From the NCBI GenBank assembly GCA_947311845.1, contig CAMZMU010000063.1, positions 55,118,837 to 55,182,836 on the forward strand: DNA of 64,000 nucleotides, given 5' to 3'. The translations under genes and the position numbers were made by a program. Each line of letters begins with the position of its first letter. Positions within the stretch are counted from its first letter, which is position 1. Shown piece after piece: positions 12,346 to 23,129 of this stretch. This stretch comes from Poa pratensis. Taxonomy: Eukaryota; Streptophyta; Magnoliopsida; Poales; Poaceae. Below the pieces are notes generated by a model. It ran no database searches and was not told the origin of the DNA. It saw nothing but the letters and a program-made list of their open reading frames with translations.

Positions 12346-13918
12346 GGGCTTAGGTGAAGGGGTTACCAAGCCGGCTTTTGCCATAAGACATGTGTAGGGG
12401 ATGGCCTCATTCTCATTGGGGGATTCGAAGAGGGATGCCGGTGTAGTGGAAGTAGTAGCAATGGCCACATGTGCCACACCTTCAACATCATCATCCTCAT
12501 CACCGGACATGTACTCTTCAAGAACTTTCCTATCTTGGACACACAAGGCATTTGGAACCTTCCTCTTCACGAAGTTCTTGTTGCCGACGGGCTTGATATT
12601 CTTGTATTTTCTCACAAGCTTGCCGTTGGTGTCTTCCCTATTCTTGTACGGGCAATCGGCAATGTAGTGGTCTTGGTTGCTACAATTATAGCACGTCCTT
12701 GGTCGTTCAACTCTTGATTTGCCTCCTCTTGTGAAAGATCTTGCACTTTTAGAGCGGTTGCCCCAAAAAGCCTTTGCGGCAAGAGCCATGTGTTCACTAT
12801 AGGCTTGCTTGGTCTCTTCCGGATCATCTTCTTCATCTTCATGCTCAACCACTTCCTCACGTGCAATGGCCTTGGATTTCAAAGCAACATTTGGTGATTG
12901 GCCCGCAAGTCCTCTTTGGCGAGCAAGAGCATTGATGGAGCTCTTGACCACCATTCCAATAGATACAAATTCATTGACCACCGTGTTGGAGTTAAGAGAA
13001 GCAAAATCCGGCCTTGATCGAATGGTTTGAGCCAATCCTTGGTTGGACGGAGTGATTGCCTTGAGAAACTTGCGCTTGATCCAATCATCACCAATCTTCT
13101 CATAGCCAAAGTCCCCCAAAGTGACGGCAAGAGCGGTGAGTCTTCTATAAAGCTCTTCGGGAGTCTCATCATCCTTCATCACGAACTCATCGGCCTCGTC
13201 TTGGACAGCTTCATACTTGGAGCGTTGAATGCTCTCATTTCCCAAGAACAAGGTATGGAGAGCGGCCCATGATTCCTTCGCCGTGGTGCATCTTCGGAGG
13301 TGAGTGAGATATGTTGGACCGGCGGCGGTTTGGATCATGTGCATAGCGGTGGCGTTGAGTTGATGATCGGCCTTCTCACTTGGAGTCAAATTTGGCGGGA
13401 TCCCTTGGAGAGAAGCCGCGCTCTATAATGTCAAGCAAATCAACACAAGAACTAGACATATGTGACTTCATGAAAAATTGCCAATTAGGAATGTCTTTTG
13501 TGTCAAGCTTAGGAGGTGCGCCCATATTGGCGGTGTGTGGCTTGTCAACTTGTCGGTGGATTTGGTTATACACTTGTTCCGGTGGAACTTGTGAATACAC
13601 CTCCGGAATAGCCTTCGTGGTGGATGATGTACCATTCTCTCCTTTTCCCAAGTCGGCATTGGCTTGCGCCTTTGCTTTCTCGGGATCGACTTCCAAAGTC
13701 AAGACGTCGCCGTCTTTGTTTGGGGAGTCTAGAAAGGATGGAGCGTCATCCACACGAGGGGGCTTTCCCGTAATTTGCTCGAACATCTTCCGCATCTCAT
13801 TAATGACATTGGAGGTAATCTTGTTGTCAAGATTATTGATCTTGGTCTCAAGATTACCCACAATCTCATTTAGTTGAGACTTGGAGACGGGAGTTTCGGG
13901 ATCACTCTCTTCGGCCAT
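12346..13918 (-). pseudogene. Outer copia gag, N-terminal and zinc-knuckle part
   Basis: The first frame (13918-13376) starts MAEESDPETPVSK, has a short coiled coil (IVGNLETKINNLDNK) and NWQFFMKSHM, and runs out at a stop. The second (from 13389) continues the UBN2-type gag domain (YEAVQDEADEFVMKDDETPEELYRR split around residues 60-85; GYEKIGDDWIKRKFL) and the CCHC knuckle CYNCSNQDHYIADC. The frames overlap by 14 bp, so one frameshift lies near 13380. Coding sequence is cut at 12345 by the inner element and resumes at 3323. Confidence 0.88.
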
Positions 13919-13955
13919 TTTCTCTTAGGCGGTGAAGCCTTAGATAAGAGCCCTG

Positions 13956-13967
13956 ACTCTGATACCA
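13956..13967 (-). other. Primer binding site, outer copia element
   Basis: The minus strand reads TGGTATCAGAGT, one base different from the inner element's PBS, directly after the LTR end. It is an initiator-Met tRNA type site. Confidence 0.9.
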
Positions 13968-13969
13968 AT

Positions 13970-15265
13970 TGAAAGGTCGACTAGAGGGGGGGGGGGTGAT
14001 TAGGCGACTACCAAATTTTAATCTTTTTCCTTTTTAATTAGGGCTAGAGCAAGTATAACAAAGGTTGACTAGATGTGCACTAGATGAATACAACCTATGT
14101 GATACAAGCAAGATATAAAGCGTAGCGGAAGCAACAAGTAAAGGATAGAAGTAACCGCACAGTAGAGACACGGAGATGATTCCCGTAGTTCCTTCCCAAG
14201 GGAAGTACGTCTACGTTGGAGGAGTGTGGAGCCACCTAGGCACTCCAATAGCACGGATGTGCTCACTCTATTCTCCGTGAGCTTTGCCGGTGAAGGCGTA
14301 GCTCTTCCACTATGAGGTTACCTTCGAGGCATTGACCAAGCCGTACACAAAGGTCGGGGAACTCCACAATGATTGGAGCCTCCCAACAATGTCTCGGAGC
14401 ACCTCGCAAACAAGTTGAGGATTCCGAAACACACAAAGGCCTCCTAGGGTTACAAGCAACCCAAGGAGGAACAAGAACCACAAAGGGGATGAATGAATTT
14501 GAAATTCCTTCGGTGGAGATGTAGATCTAGACCTCCTCCTTCACTCCACTAAGAATCAAGGCGATTGGTTGGTTGGAGTGGGAGATCTAGGAAGTTAAAG
14601 CTCAGTAGTAATGGAGGAGAGAGAATGTAAATCGCAGCTTCTCTTTGGGGAAGAAGCTCTCTTTTTAAAGGGGCCCCGAAAATCGAACCGTTGTGCACAG
14701 AAATGTGCACAACGATACTACCGCTGGGAGAAAGCGGTACTACCGCTACCTGTGATCATAGCGGTACTTAGGCAGTACCACTACCCAGCTGCAGCGGTAG
14801 CGCGCTGCGCAACCGTTGCTGCCAGGCAGCGGTACTACCGGGAAACAGCTCCGGTACTACCGCTGGCCTCGGTGAATTAAATCGAAGCGTGCCATCGGTA
14901 GTACGTGGGAGGAACCCCCTAAGTACCGTAGCGATCACAGAAAGGAATTTGAGGCTGTCGGTAGTTCCAGCGGTAGTACCGCTGCCTGAAAGGCACGGTA
15001 CTAGCCGCGGTACTACTGCCGGAAGCAGGTTACCCGTATGCTGTGGTAGCACTGCAACAAGAGGAGCGGTACTACCGCCAGATACCAACGGTACTACCGG
15101 CGGCCAAAAGTTCATGCATTCCATTTTCGAGCCCCTTTCTCTCTTCCGTCTTCGGACTTGGCGTGTTGTTAATTGAATACCTGATGACACTTAGAAACAC
15201 AGTTAGTCCTGTTAGTGTGTTGTCATTAAGCTCCAAAACATATTGAGAGCTAGCATGCTCTTTCA
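13970..15265 (-). repeat. 5' LTR of outer copia element (1296 bp)
   Basis: The sense strand starts TGAAAGAGCATG at 15265 and ends CGACCTTTCA at 13970, next to the PBS. Bases 14700-15110 are crowded with short variants of GGTAGTACCG and its complement CGGTACTACC. The 3' LTR lies outside the window. Confidence 0.88.
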
Positions 15266-16800
15266 CCTGTGTTTATGACAAGTGGGCCATGTCTGTCGGA
15301 GGACATGTCCGACGATACCATGGTCACCGCCTCTAGTGGGATGCAGGGGACGGGGTGGGGGAGGACGAGCTTGGACACGTCGCAACGGCGTGCGTCACTG
15401 ACGCGCAGTGTCGCAGCTCTCGTTGTCGTCGCCAGGCGTGCGCCGCCGCCGCCAGTGGGAAGCAGGGCACACAGAGCTGTGCGAAATGCAGGGGGCGGAG
15501 CCGCGTCCACACACAGAGCGTGTCGCCACGTGCCGGAGCCAGCTCTGGCCGTTCACGATGAGCGCCTCACTGCCCGACACGCCGAGGTCCTCCTCGGACG
15601 CGGTGATTCCAGTGCGGACGGACGACATTTCGATTCTACGGGCTGGGGCGCGTCGATGCACGAGCTCATCTCATCCGGGACATGGGGCGGAGGTGCACGC
15701 AAGCCTCACCGGAGGACAATGGGGAGGACGGGGAGCAGACAGAGGAAGAGAGAGGATGTAGAAGGTTGTGCGTGACACTGACCAATGGGTCCCACCAGCC
15801 AGTCTGACTTTGAATATAAAATCAGAATTGAGAGGGGGTGTTTTGCAAATATTTCACGGGTGAGACTGGTCAACGCAGTGCCATGTCAGCAAATACGTAC
15901 TCCGGTGACTTTCAATGACACATGCGTGTGTATTCAGTGAACGTAACTCGCATATAGCTGTGTACGGTAATGACCGCGGGTAATGAGCTCAAATACTGAT
16001 TGCTCAAAATAAAAAGTTTCAGCTTTGCTAGGTGTAGGGCACATACCCGTATGTGACGGTAGACCCGCGCCCATCCCGTCGAGCCACCACAGATGCGTGC
16101 GACACGACAGGTGAGAATGTCACTAGGGCCTCGCCGTCACGACGACTGATCGGACGGGTCAGCCCCGTCTCTCGCCGTCTGGCCGCCTCTCTCTCTCCCA
16201 GCAGGCTGTCACCCTGGATAGCGCCGCCGTGACGGCCGTGTCGCGTCTGGTTTCCTCGTTCTCGTACCGTCGCTCGTGATGGCCCGGCTCTTGGTTGCTC
16301 CGCACTGGTCACGTGGCCCCACGGGTAGCGGTTACACTGGCAGGCACCGACAAGGCTCCGGCAGAGCTCGCTTTTGACCTCACCGTTGAGCGAGAGAAGG
16401 GCAAAAAGGAGGGAAGGCGCAGGGCATGGTATCCCACCGTGCCAACGCCACGCGAGATCGAGGAACAGCAAGCAGAACCCACAAGAAGATGCAGACAAAA
16501 CCTCAACCCACCATGACCACCACCCCGTCCCTCCGTCCACGGGGTTTTCGCCACTTTTGTCTTCGCGGCCAAGGTTTCGGGGACGAGCGTGCCACTGCCT
16601 GGTCCTACTCTAGGAGAGAGAGAGTGCCGCCAGGCGCCAAGAAAGAGGAAGGAAGGGACTACGGAGTAGTTGAAAACGGGGAGTCTGGTTGACGCTTGAC
16701 ACACAGTCACAGAGCGTCGAGTCGCCCGAGGAGCACGCGCAGCAGTTCCCTGCGCCTTCTCGGCCTGGCCGCTCTCGCTTCTCCTCTCCTCCCTCCCGTC
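15266..16800 (+). promoter_or_regulatory. Upstream region of the HD-Zip IV gene
   Basis: 1.5 kb between the retrotransposon and the start codon. Bases 15280-15780 and 16040-16800 are GC-rich with many CpG, while 15800-16030 is AT-rich. A TATAAAA at 15815-15821 is the only reasonable TATA box seen. It is almost 1 kb before the ATG, which would imply a long or spliced 5' UTR. ORFs on both strands here have no recognisable domain and follow base composition. The real transcription start cannot be fixed from sequence. Confidence 0.4.
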
Positions 16801-19800
16801 ATGCCGAGCGAGAGGGGTAAGAGCCTCTGGGGTTTCTTGGCCGACGACGACAACGCCGACGCCGCGCCCGACATGGAGGAGTTCCCGTACCTCGCCGCCG
16901 GCCCCGGCGCTCTCACGTCCTCGCCACCGCCGGCTTTCTCCTTCCTCGAGCCGGTACGCCGCGCCGTGCTTCTTTTCTTTGTCGACGTCCTGGGTTTTTC
17001 CGTGCGCTGGGAAAGGCGTGCCTTTCCTCGTTTCTTTATTCTTACTCGTGGCTGATCGCAGGCGGACGCCGCGGGCGGCGGCGGCGGGAAGGTGAATCGG
17101 GCCGCGCCGGAGGCGGAGAACAAGAGCCGGTCGGGGATAGACCACCTCGACGCCGCCGTCTCTGAGCACGGTGGCCCCGGCAAGCGCAAGAGGACGGCGC
17201 CCTACGCCCGCCACACGCCGTCCCAGATCAAGGAGCTCCAAGCGCGCCTATACGCGCGATTCGTCGCGTGCGTTGCTTGATTAATTTGCTGGATTCTTTG
17301 ATCATGATGCGTGCGTGCGTGTGCGTTTCGTTTTCTTCGGTGCAGGTTCTTCCGGGAGTGCCCCCACCCGGACCCGGCCGAGAGGGGGGAGCTGGCCAGG
17401 AAGCTCGGCCTCAGGCACACCCAGGTAAAGTTCTGGTTCCAGAACCGGCGCACGCAGATGAAGGTAACGTAACCGATTCAATTCAGCTGCTTTGATTTGC
17501 GCTTCTGGTTCATGCACTTCTTGACACGGTTGCCTCCTCCCTGTGCTGGTTGTTGATCTTGCAAGGGGGCGACTACGGTGAACGAGAACGCGCAGTTGCT
17601 GATGGAGAACGACAAGCTGCGCGCCGAGAACGCGTCCATCCGGGAGGCCCTGATGCATCCCGTCTGTGGCGGCTGCGGCAACCTGGCCCCGGCGATGCCT
17701 GGGCGGTCGTCGTCCCGGGAGGAGGAGGCGGAGGCGGAGCACCTGCGCGCCCAGAACGCGAGCCTCAGAGCCGAGCTCACCCGATTCTGCGCTCTCGCTT
17801 CCAAGCTCCTTGGCAAGTCCGTTTCTCTGCTGGCGCCCACAGTGGCCAACTCCACGGTCACCGAGTTCACGGGCGGTGCCTCCAGCTCAGAGGGCATTGC
17901 GATCACGACCATGACCAAGGCTGGCATTGACAAGTCCATGTTCTTGGAGCTTGCAACGATGGCGATGGATGAGCTCGTCAAGATGGCGCAGATGGATGAG
18001 CCGCTGTGGACTCCAACTGATCCCTTGCCTGGCTCCCTTGCCAAGGACACGCTGAACTACAAAGAGTACCTCAACACCTTCTCGCCATGCGTAGGGGTGA
18101 AGCCTGCAGAGTTCGTGTCCGAAGCCTCTAGGGAGTCCGGCCTTGTGATCAGTGACAGTAGTGCTGCGCTCGTGGAGACTCTCATGGACGAGGTTGTCCC
18201 CGTCTCACCACCATGTCCCTTCACGTTGACATCGCCTGTATATATGTCTGAACTGTTTGAAATCTTACTGCAGAGATTGTGGTCCAGTATGTTCTCGTGC
18301 ATGATCGCCAAGTCAATGACCTTGGAGGAGATATCTACTGGAGTTGCAGGGAGTAGAGATGGTGCATTGCTGCTTGTGAGTGTTGAACACTATCCAATGT
18401 CCGTATGAATGTGCGTCCTATAGTTAATTGCAGCGTCTAATTGTTTCCTCTGTCGTTGCAACAGATGCAGGCAGAGCTACGTGTTCTTTCACCTCTTGTT
18501 CCTACTAGGGAGGTGACCTTTATCAAGTTCTGCAAACAGTTGGGTGAGGGTGCATGGGCTGTGGTGGATGTTTCCATTGATGGATTGGTGATGGAGCAAG
18601 GCCGAGCTGTGACATACACCACTGCAAACATGAAGTCCCGGAGGCTGCCTTCTGGTTGTGTGGTGCAAGATACCCCCAATGGCTTCTGCAAGGTACAGCA
18701 TCCTATCTCGATTCACTTGTTTACATCATGTTCCTACGATTTTTTTAGGTGTTTAGGCGGTTCGCCGGTTCACCTCGTAAACATATGCACTTTTAGGTTG
18801 GCAATTGATAGCAACGTTAGTATGCGTGAGACTCATCTACCTTCTGTATTCATAGTTTAGTAATAGCTATGCTGCTGGAATGCCACCATCAAAATCAACC
18901 GTATTAGTTCCAGCAGTTTGCTGCTCTACTCATGTATGATATCATCCACTTGCTTATATTGTAAAATGCATGTTTGTTCCAGTTCTGCATTACTACATGA
19001 TTCCCAAGGAATAAGAGTAATTGGGCGTTCTTTTTTATGGTACTTCAAATTGTTTTTTTTGGTTTTGTGTGCCACCGGGTGATCACCGTGATAATATACT
19101 CACAAATCATAGGGTATGCTGGTTACTGGTTACAAGCCCACCACCTCAAGTAACATAATCGTTAGTCGGCAGGGAGAGGGGGTAAACAAGTGATTATGCA
19201 TAATCAATCCAGCATTTTTTTCCCATAGCATGCATGCACCATTGCTTGGTTAATCTCAAGTCCAGTTCTCGAAAGGGATTACAGGATGAGATACTACTCC
19301 TGGGATGAGCCCTTTCAGTTACTTACTTTCCACAATACAATCAATTTGTCTCATCATCAAGAACTTAAGATCTGGAACACTTCCTCTAGTTTATGTCTTG
19401 ATGGAAAAAAATCTGTATTACTGTTGCACCAGTCTTTATACAACTTTTATTTAAAACATCATCTGGTGCACACGTGAGTGGTTCTGTTTCGAAATTTTAA
19501 GCTTGAGGACTGAGAGAGAATGAAGTCTTATCCATCTGTGATACAAGCATCATGTTAGACACTTAGACTAGCCCTCAACAACTTTACTTTTTGTCTTTGG
19601 GGGGAGAAAGGTAGTTTTTTGCACTAATTAACGCACTGTTGCATTTTATCGCCTGCATTATACAATCTACGAAGGATTTCAGAAATGGCATGATCTAGAG
19701 AAATTATTTCTGCTATTCTCGTGGAATTGTGCCATTTCACAAGGGCCAGTCCATGCGCAAACAGATCTTCTATTCCTATAGCAGTCATGTTATTTTCAGT

Positions 19801-21411
19801 AATGTTGTGTGAGTCCTGTTTATTTTCTCTTCAATGGTCCATCAATTGTTAGATGCAAGCGACTGTGTGGTAAAATGTGTAAAATTGTAGTTTGATTGTT
19901 TATTGCATTTTAAGCATCCAGTACATGTTACAAGTGGGAGTCCATCCATAATAGGTTAAGCATCTTGAGGTAGAATTAGTCTAACTTCTGTGTTCCTTTT
20001 CATATTCCAAAACTTAGCCAACATATTTCTTCAAAACGTAAAAACATGATTTGTTAGCACTGTGTAACCAGTTATACTGGTATTCCTGATGGTACCCTAG
20101 TAGAATTGGACTACAGAGCTAGAGAATGCATTTGGGCACTTATGTTATGTGCTAACAGATGCAATTGAATCTACACTGCAGGTCACATGGATTGAACATA
20201 CAGAATATGATGAATCCTCAGTCCCCCGACTCTACCGGCCTCTCCTTCTATCTGGCCTTGCCCTTGGCGCAGGACGGTGGTTCGCAACACTACAGCGCCA
20301 GTGCGAGTGCTTGGACATTCTCATGCCATATATAGCTGCACCAAAGCAAGACTCACCAGGTACAGAAATATGATAGTAACATACAACATCTATGCCACAT
20401 GTTTTGTGTGGTATGCTTCCTTTGAATTAAAAGGCAATGTGCGACATTTTCTACAGATGTCATTAGTGGATGGAACACGGAGCTTGTTGAAGCTGGCGAA
20501 GAGGATGATGGAGAACTTCTGTGCAGGGGTGAGCGCATCATCTGCTGCATGGAGCAAACTGGATGGCTTCACAGGCAACATTGGGGAGGATGTGCGTGTC
20601 ACGGCACGGAGGAGCATGGATGAACTAGGGGTGCCACCTGGTGTGGTGCTGTGTGCTGCCACATCGGTCTGGATGCTTGTAACACCCAATGAGCTTTTCA
20701 ACTTCCTGTGCAATGAGGAAATGCGCCAAGAATGGGACATCCTCAGCAAGGGTGGCCCTATGCAGGAGATGACAAAAATTGCCAAGGGGCAACAGAGTGG
20801 CAATGCTGTATCTCTACTGAGGGCTAATGTGAGTATTATATATCGCGTCTCCTAGTTGTTGCTCCTTCTATGCTTATTAGAAACATCACATGCTTGACTG
20901 AGTAGTAGTAAGGAGGCTTTCCAATGATCTAGAAGCTGAACCCATTCACTTTTAGGCTTTTCAGATGAAATACACATACATAAAACTTGTTGGTCTACTC
21001 TTCCCATTTTCCTTTTTTTTTACCTCAATGCTAATGTCATACATGGTGCAGGCCATAAACTTACAGGACAGCAGCATTCTGATCCTACAGGAGACATGCA
21101 CAGATGCATCTGGCTCAATGGTCGTCTACGCCCCAGTGGACATCCCGGCAATGCGACTTCTCATGGATGGAGGCGGTGACTCGACATCTGTTGCGCTCTT
21201 GCCATCTGGTTTCGTTGTTCTGCCTGCTGGGCCTAACATATCTGGTGACGTGTACAAGACACGAGGCTCGTTGCTCACCGTGGCATTCCAGATACTTGTG
21301 AACAGCAGCCAGCCCACCGGAAAGCTCACCGTGGACTCGGTAAAGACCGTGAAGACACTAATCTCTTGCACCATCAACAGGATCAAGACGGCGCTGCACT
21401 GCGACGTCTGA
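16801..21411 (+). CDS. Class IV HD-Zip transcription factor (homeodomain, zipper-loop-zipper, START)
   Basis: Nine exons are inferred: 16801-16953, 17062-17267 (or -17243), 17346-17463, 17566-18192, 18274-18375, 18465-18692, 20182-20359, 20457-20828 and 21052-21411. The product is about 780 residues, normal for the GL2/ROC family. Order: homeodomain (KRKR...[12 protein letters not shown], then [13 protein letters not shown]), leucine zipper with the CXXC loop PVCGGCG, START domain from about residue 280 ([15 protein letters not shown]), then the START-adjacent domain ending ALHCDV. The family binds L1-box DNA and controls epidermal identity (established knowledge). Two defects: extra codons in homeodomain helix 1 at the exon 2/3 junction, and a phase conflict between exons 7 and 8. 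It may be functional with unusual splicing, or a recent pseudogene. Paralogue not assigned. Confidence 0.85.
18693..20181 (+). other. Long intron 6 of the HD-Zip IV gene
   Basis: 1.49 kb, AT-rich, with canonical GT (18693) and AG (20181) ends. I see no recognisable mobile element, RNA gene or coding segment in it. Confidence 0.7.
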
Positions 21412-21778
21412 ACTGAACACTGAAGAAATTTTGGCCTGGAGTCAAGAGCGAACCGTGAAATAGGAGTGACCTTTGCTAGGTGATAAGGACCAGGCTGAGC
21501 AGGTCCTTAGCACAGAGCAATGGTGGTGGTTCGGGTATTGACTCAGCCTCTCACTTTCTACCATGACAGGGTGAATGTGGAAGTACATCTGCATTTTGGA
21601 CACCGTTGGAGGCCAGTGTTATGCTTTGTTTGCATTTTGGCCTGGACTTGTAGTGAGTGGTAGTTGTAAGTTTTTTTGTTGGCTGGCTCATGGTTGTGGT
21701 AGCTATGAGGTTCCATGTTTTTGTTTAGGAGCTCAGAATTGCCATGTTCTATCTGTCATAGGTTCTTTTTCTGTTTAG
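21412..21778 (+). other. 3' untranslated/flanking region of the HD-Zip IV gene
   Basis: The region runs from the stop codon to the left edge of the LINE. It is T/G-rich with no coding signal. No clear AATAAA is visible. The LINE begins about 370 bp after the stop codon, so it may cut the original 3' end. Confidence 0.5.
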
Positions 21779-21781
21779 GCA

Positions 21782-23125
21782 GGCATTGCACGTATTCTCA
21801 TTGGCTGTATTGACTACACCAGAATTCCCAGGACATGGCCACTGTTAATCAAAGGGAAATTTTATGAGTTGAAGATTCAAGTAGAGAATCCGGTTACCGG
21901 AGAGCTTGAGGAGGGAATACCTGAGGCTAATGACGCTGATGATGATCACACGGATTTAGGCGACAACCAGGACAAGGATTCTCAGAAAGATGATGACAAG
22001 GAGGGAGAAGCAATGGATCATGATGCGGAGGACAGTACTGGCCTGGGCGAGGCCTCTCTTCCCACTGATGGTTCAGCTGAAAACACAAAACAGAAAGCGT
22101 CTGGTGTTGTTTTCTCACCCTCGGTCAAGGCTTCGATCCAGCAGGCCAAGGCATGGCTAGCTGCACAACGTAATAGTCAGAAGGACACTGAGCAGGAGCT
22201 GCAGGACCAGCTGCATGTACCCTCCAAGCTAATCACGGCTCAGGTGGAGGAAGGAGCATCACCGTGTACACATACTGAAGCAAAAATTCTAGACTTTTCA
22301 GACGAGGCAGAGAAAACATCGTCTACTTGTACCCCGGCTGAAACTGATGCGGATGGTTCGTCGGATGGGTATGATGGGAACTGTTGGGACTCGGAGGATG
22401 CACATGGCTATCTTACACCTGCTAGGGCAGTGGTGAGCTCGACACCACCAAGTGCTTCGATGGAGATCACAGAAGAGGACACTCTTATGTCCGGTTTAGG
22501 CGAAACCGTGGCTCAGTCCAGCTCTTCTCCAGGTGTAGCAACTCAGTCAGGCGGGCTGGGGGCTATACCATGTTACAAGCCATCTGAAGCGGAGATCATT
22601 GCGTATGGAGGGATTCCATTCGCTGCCATCACGGACGTGCGATCAAGCGAGCGGCTGCGTACGAAGCCGATGGCAGACATGAACTCCATGGAGAAGGCCA
22701 TGCTGATGGCTCAGCGCAAAGATCTCGGCACCACTGCAGGTAATAATGCACCTTCCAAGCTGTCTATTTTAAGTCTTTCAGATTCTGAAATTTTTGATCG
22801 TGCGGATCGTCTAGGAGTTTCGTTAGGCAAAACACATGAGCAAGTTCTAGCTTCGGTTAATAATATTAAACAAGTAGAGCATGATAGATCGGTTGTGTAT
22901 CTTAGAAATACGTTGAATGATGTAGTAGATGGCAATAACAAGAGTATGGTTGTTCGGCGAGCTACTAATCTTAGCGAAGATTTGGTAGATGAGGAAGAGG
23001 AGGAGGTAGAACATCATGCGGATATCTTACCTCCTCAGCCGAGAAAAAAATGTAACCGCAAACGTGTGGTTACCACCAATACCAATCTTCGTAGAAGTGC
23101 TAGAATTAAAAAATTTAAAAAGTAG
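21782..23125 (+). pseudogene. LINE ORF1 remnant
   Basis: An open frame of about 447 codons without the DUF4283/zinc-knuckle N-terminus usual for plant LINE ORF1, so only the distal part is present. It begins around ARILIGCIDYTRIP. It then has an acidic low-complexity linker, a conserved block (CYKPSEAEIIAYGGIPFAAI) and a basic C-terminus (RRSARIKKFKK) that may bind nucleic acid. It stops 4 bp before the ORF2 ATG. Role inferred from position only. Confidence 0.7.
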
Positions 23126-23129
23126 AACA

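Larger units (their letters stand above)
1..15265 (-). mobile_element. Outer Sirevirus-like Ty1/copia LTR retrotransposon, partial and interrupted
   Basis: Element on the minus strand, so its 5' LTR lies at the right (13970-15265) and its coding order runs leftwards. The order is gag (13918 to 12346), then after an inserted element gag C-terminus (3323 to 2346), protease-integrase (2256 to 717) and RT (566 to 1). The gag-pro-int-RT order with integrase before RT identifies Ty1/copia. A tRNA-iMet-type primer binding site and the long gag with a coiled coil suggest the Sirevirus (Maximus/SIRE) lineage, which is an inference. Several frameshifts break every domain. RNase H and the 3' LTR lie left of base 1. 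The right flank is CCTGT (15266-15270), the expected target duplication, but its partner is not visible. Confidence 0.88.

Noticed and set aside
15269..17241. Long ORFs on both strands (up to 310 codons, minus strand 16309-17241)
   Set aside because: GC-rich, CpG-rich promoter and first exons leave all frames open. No domain is visible and the true plus-strand exons explain the right half.
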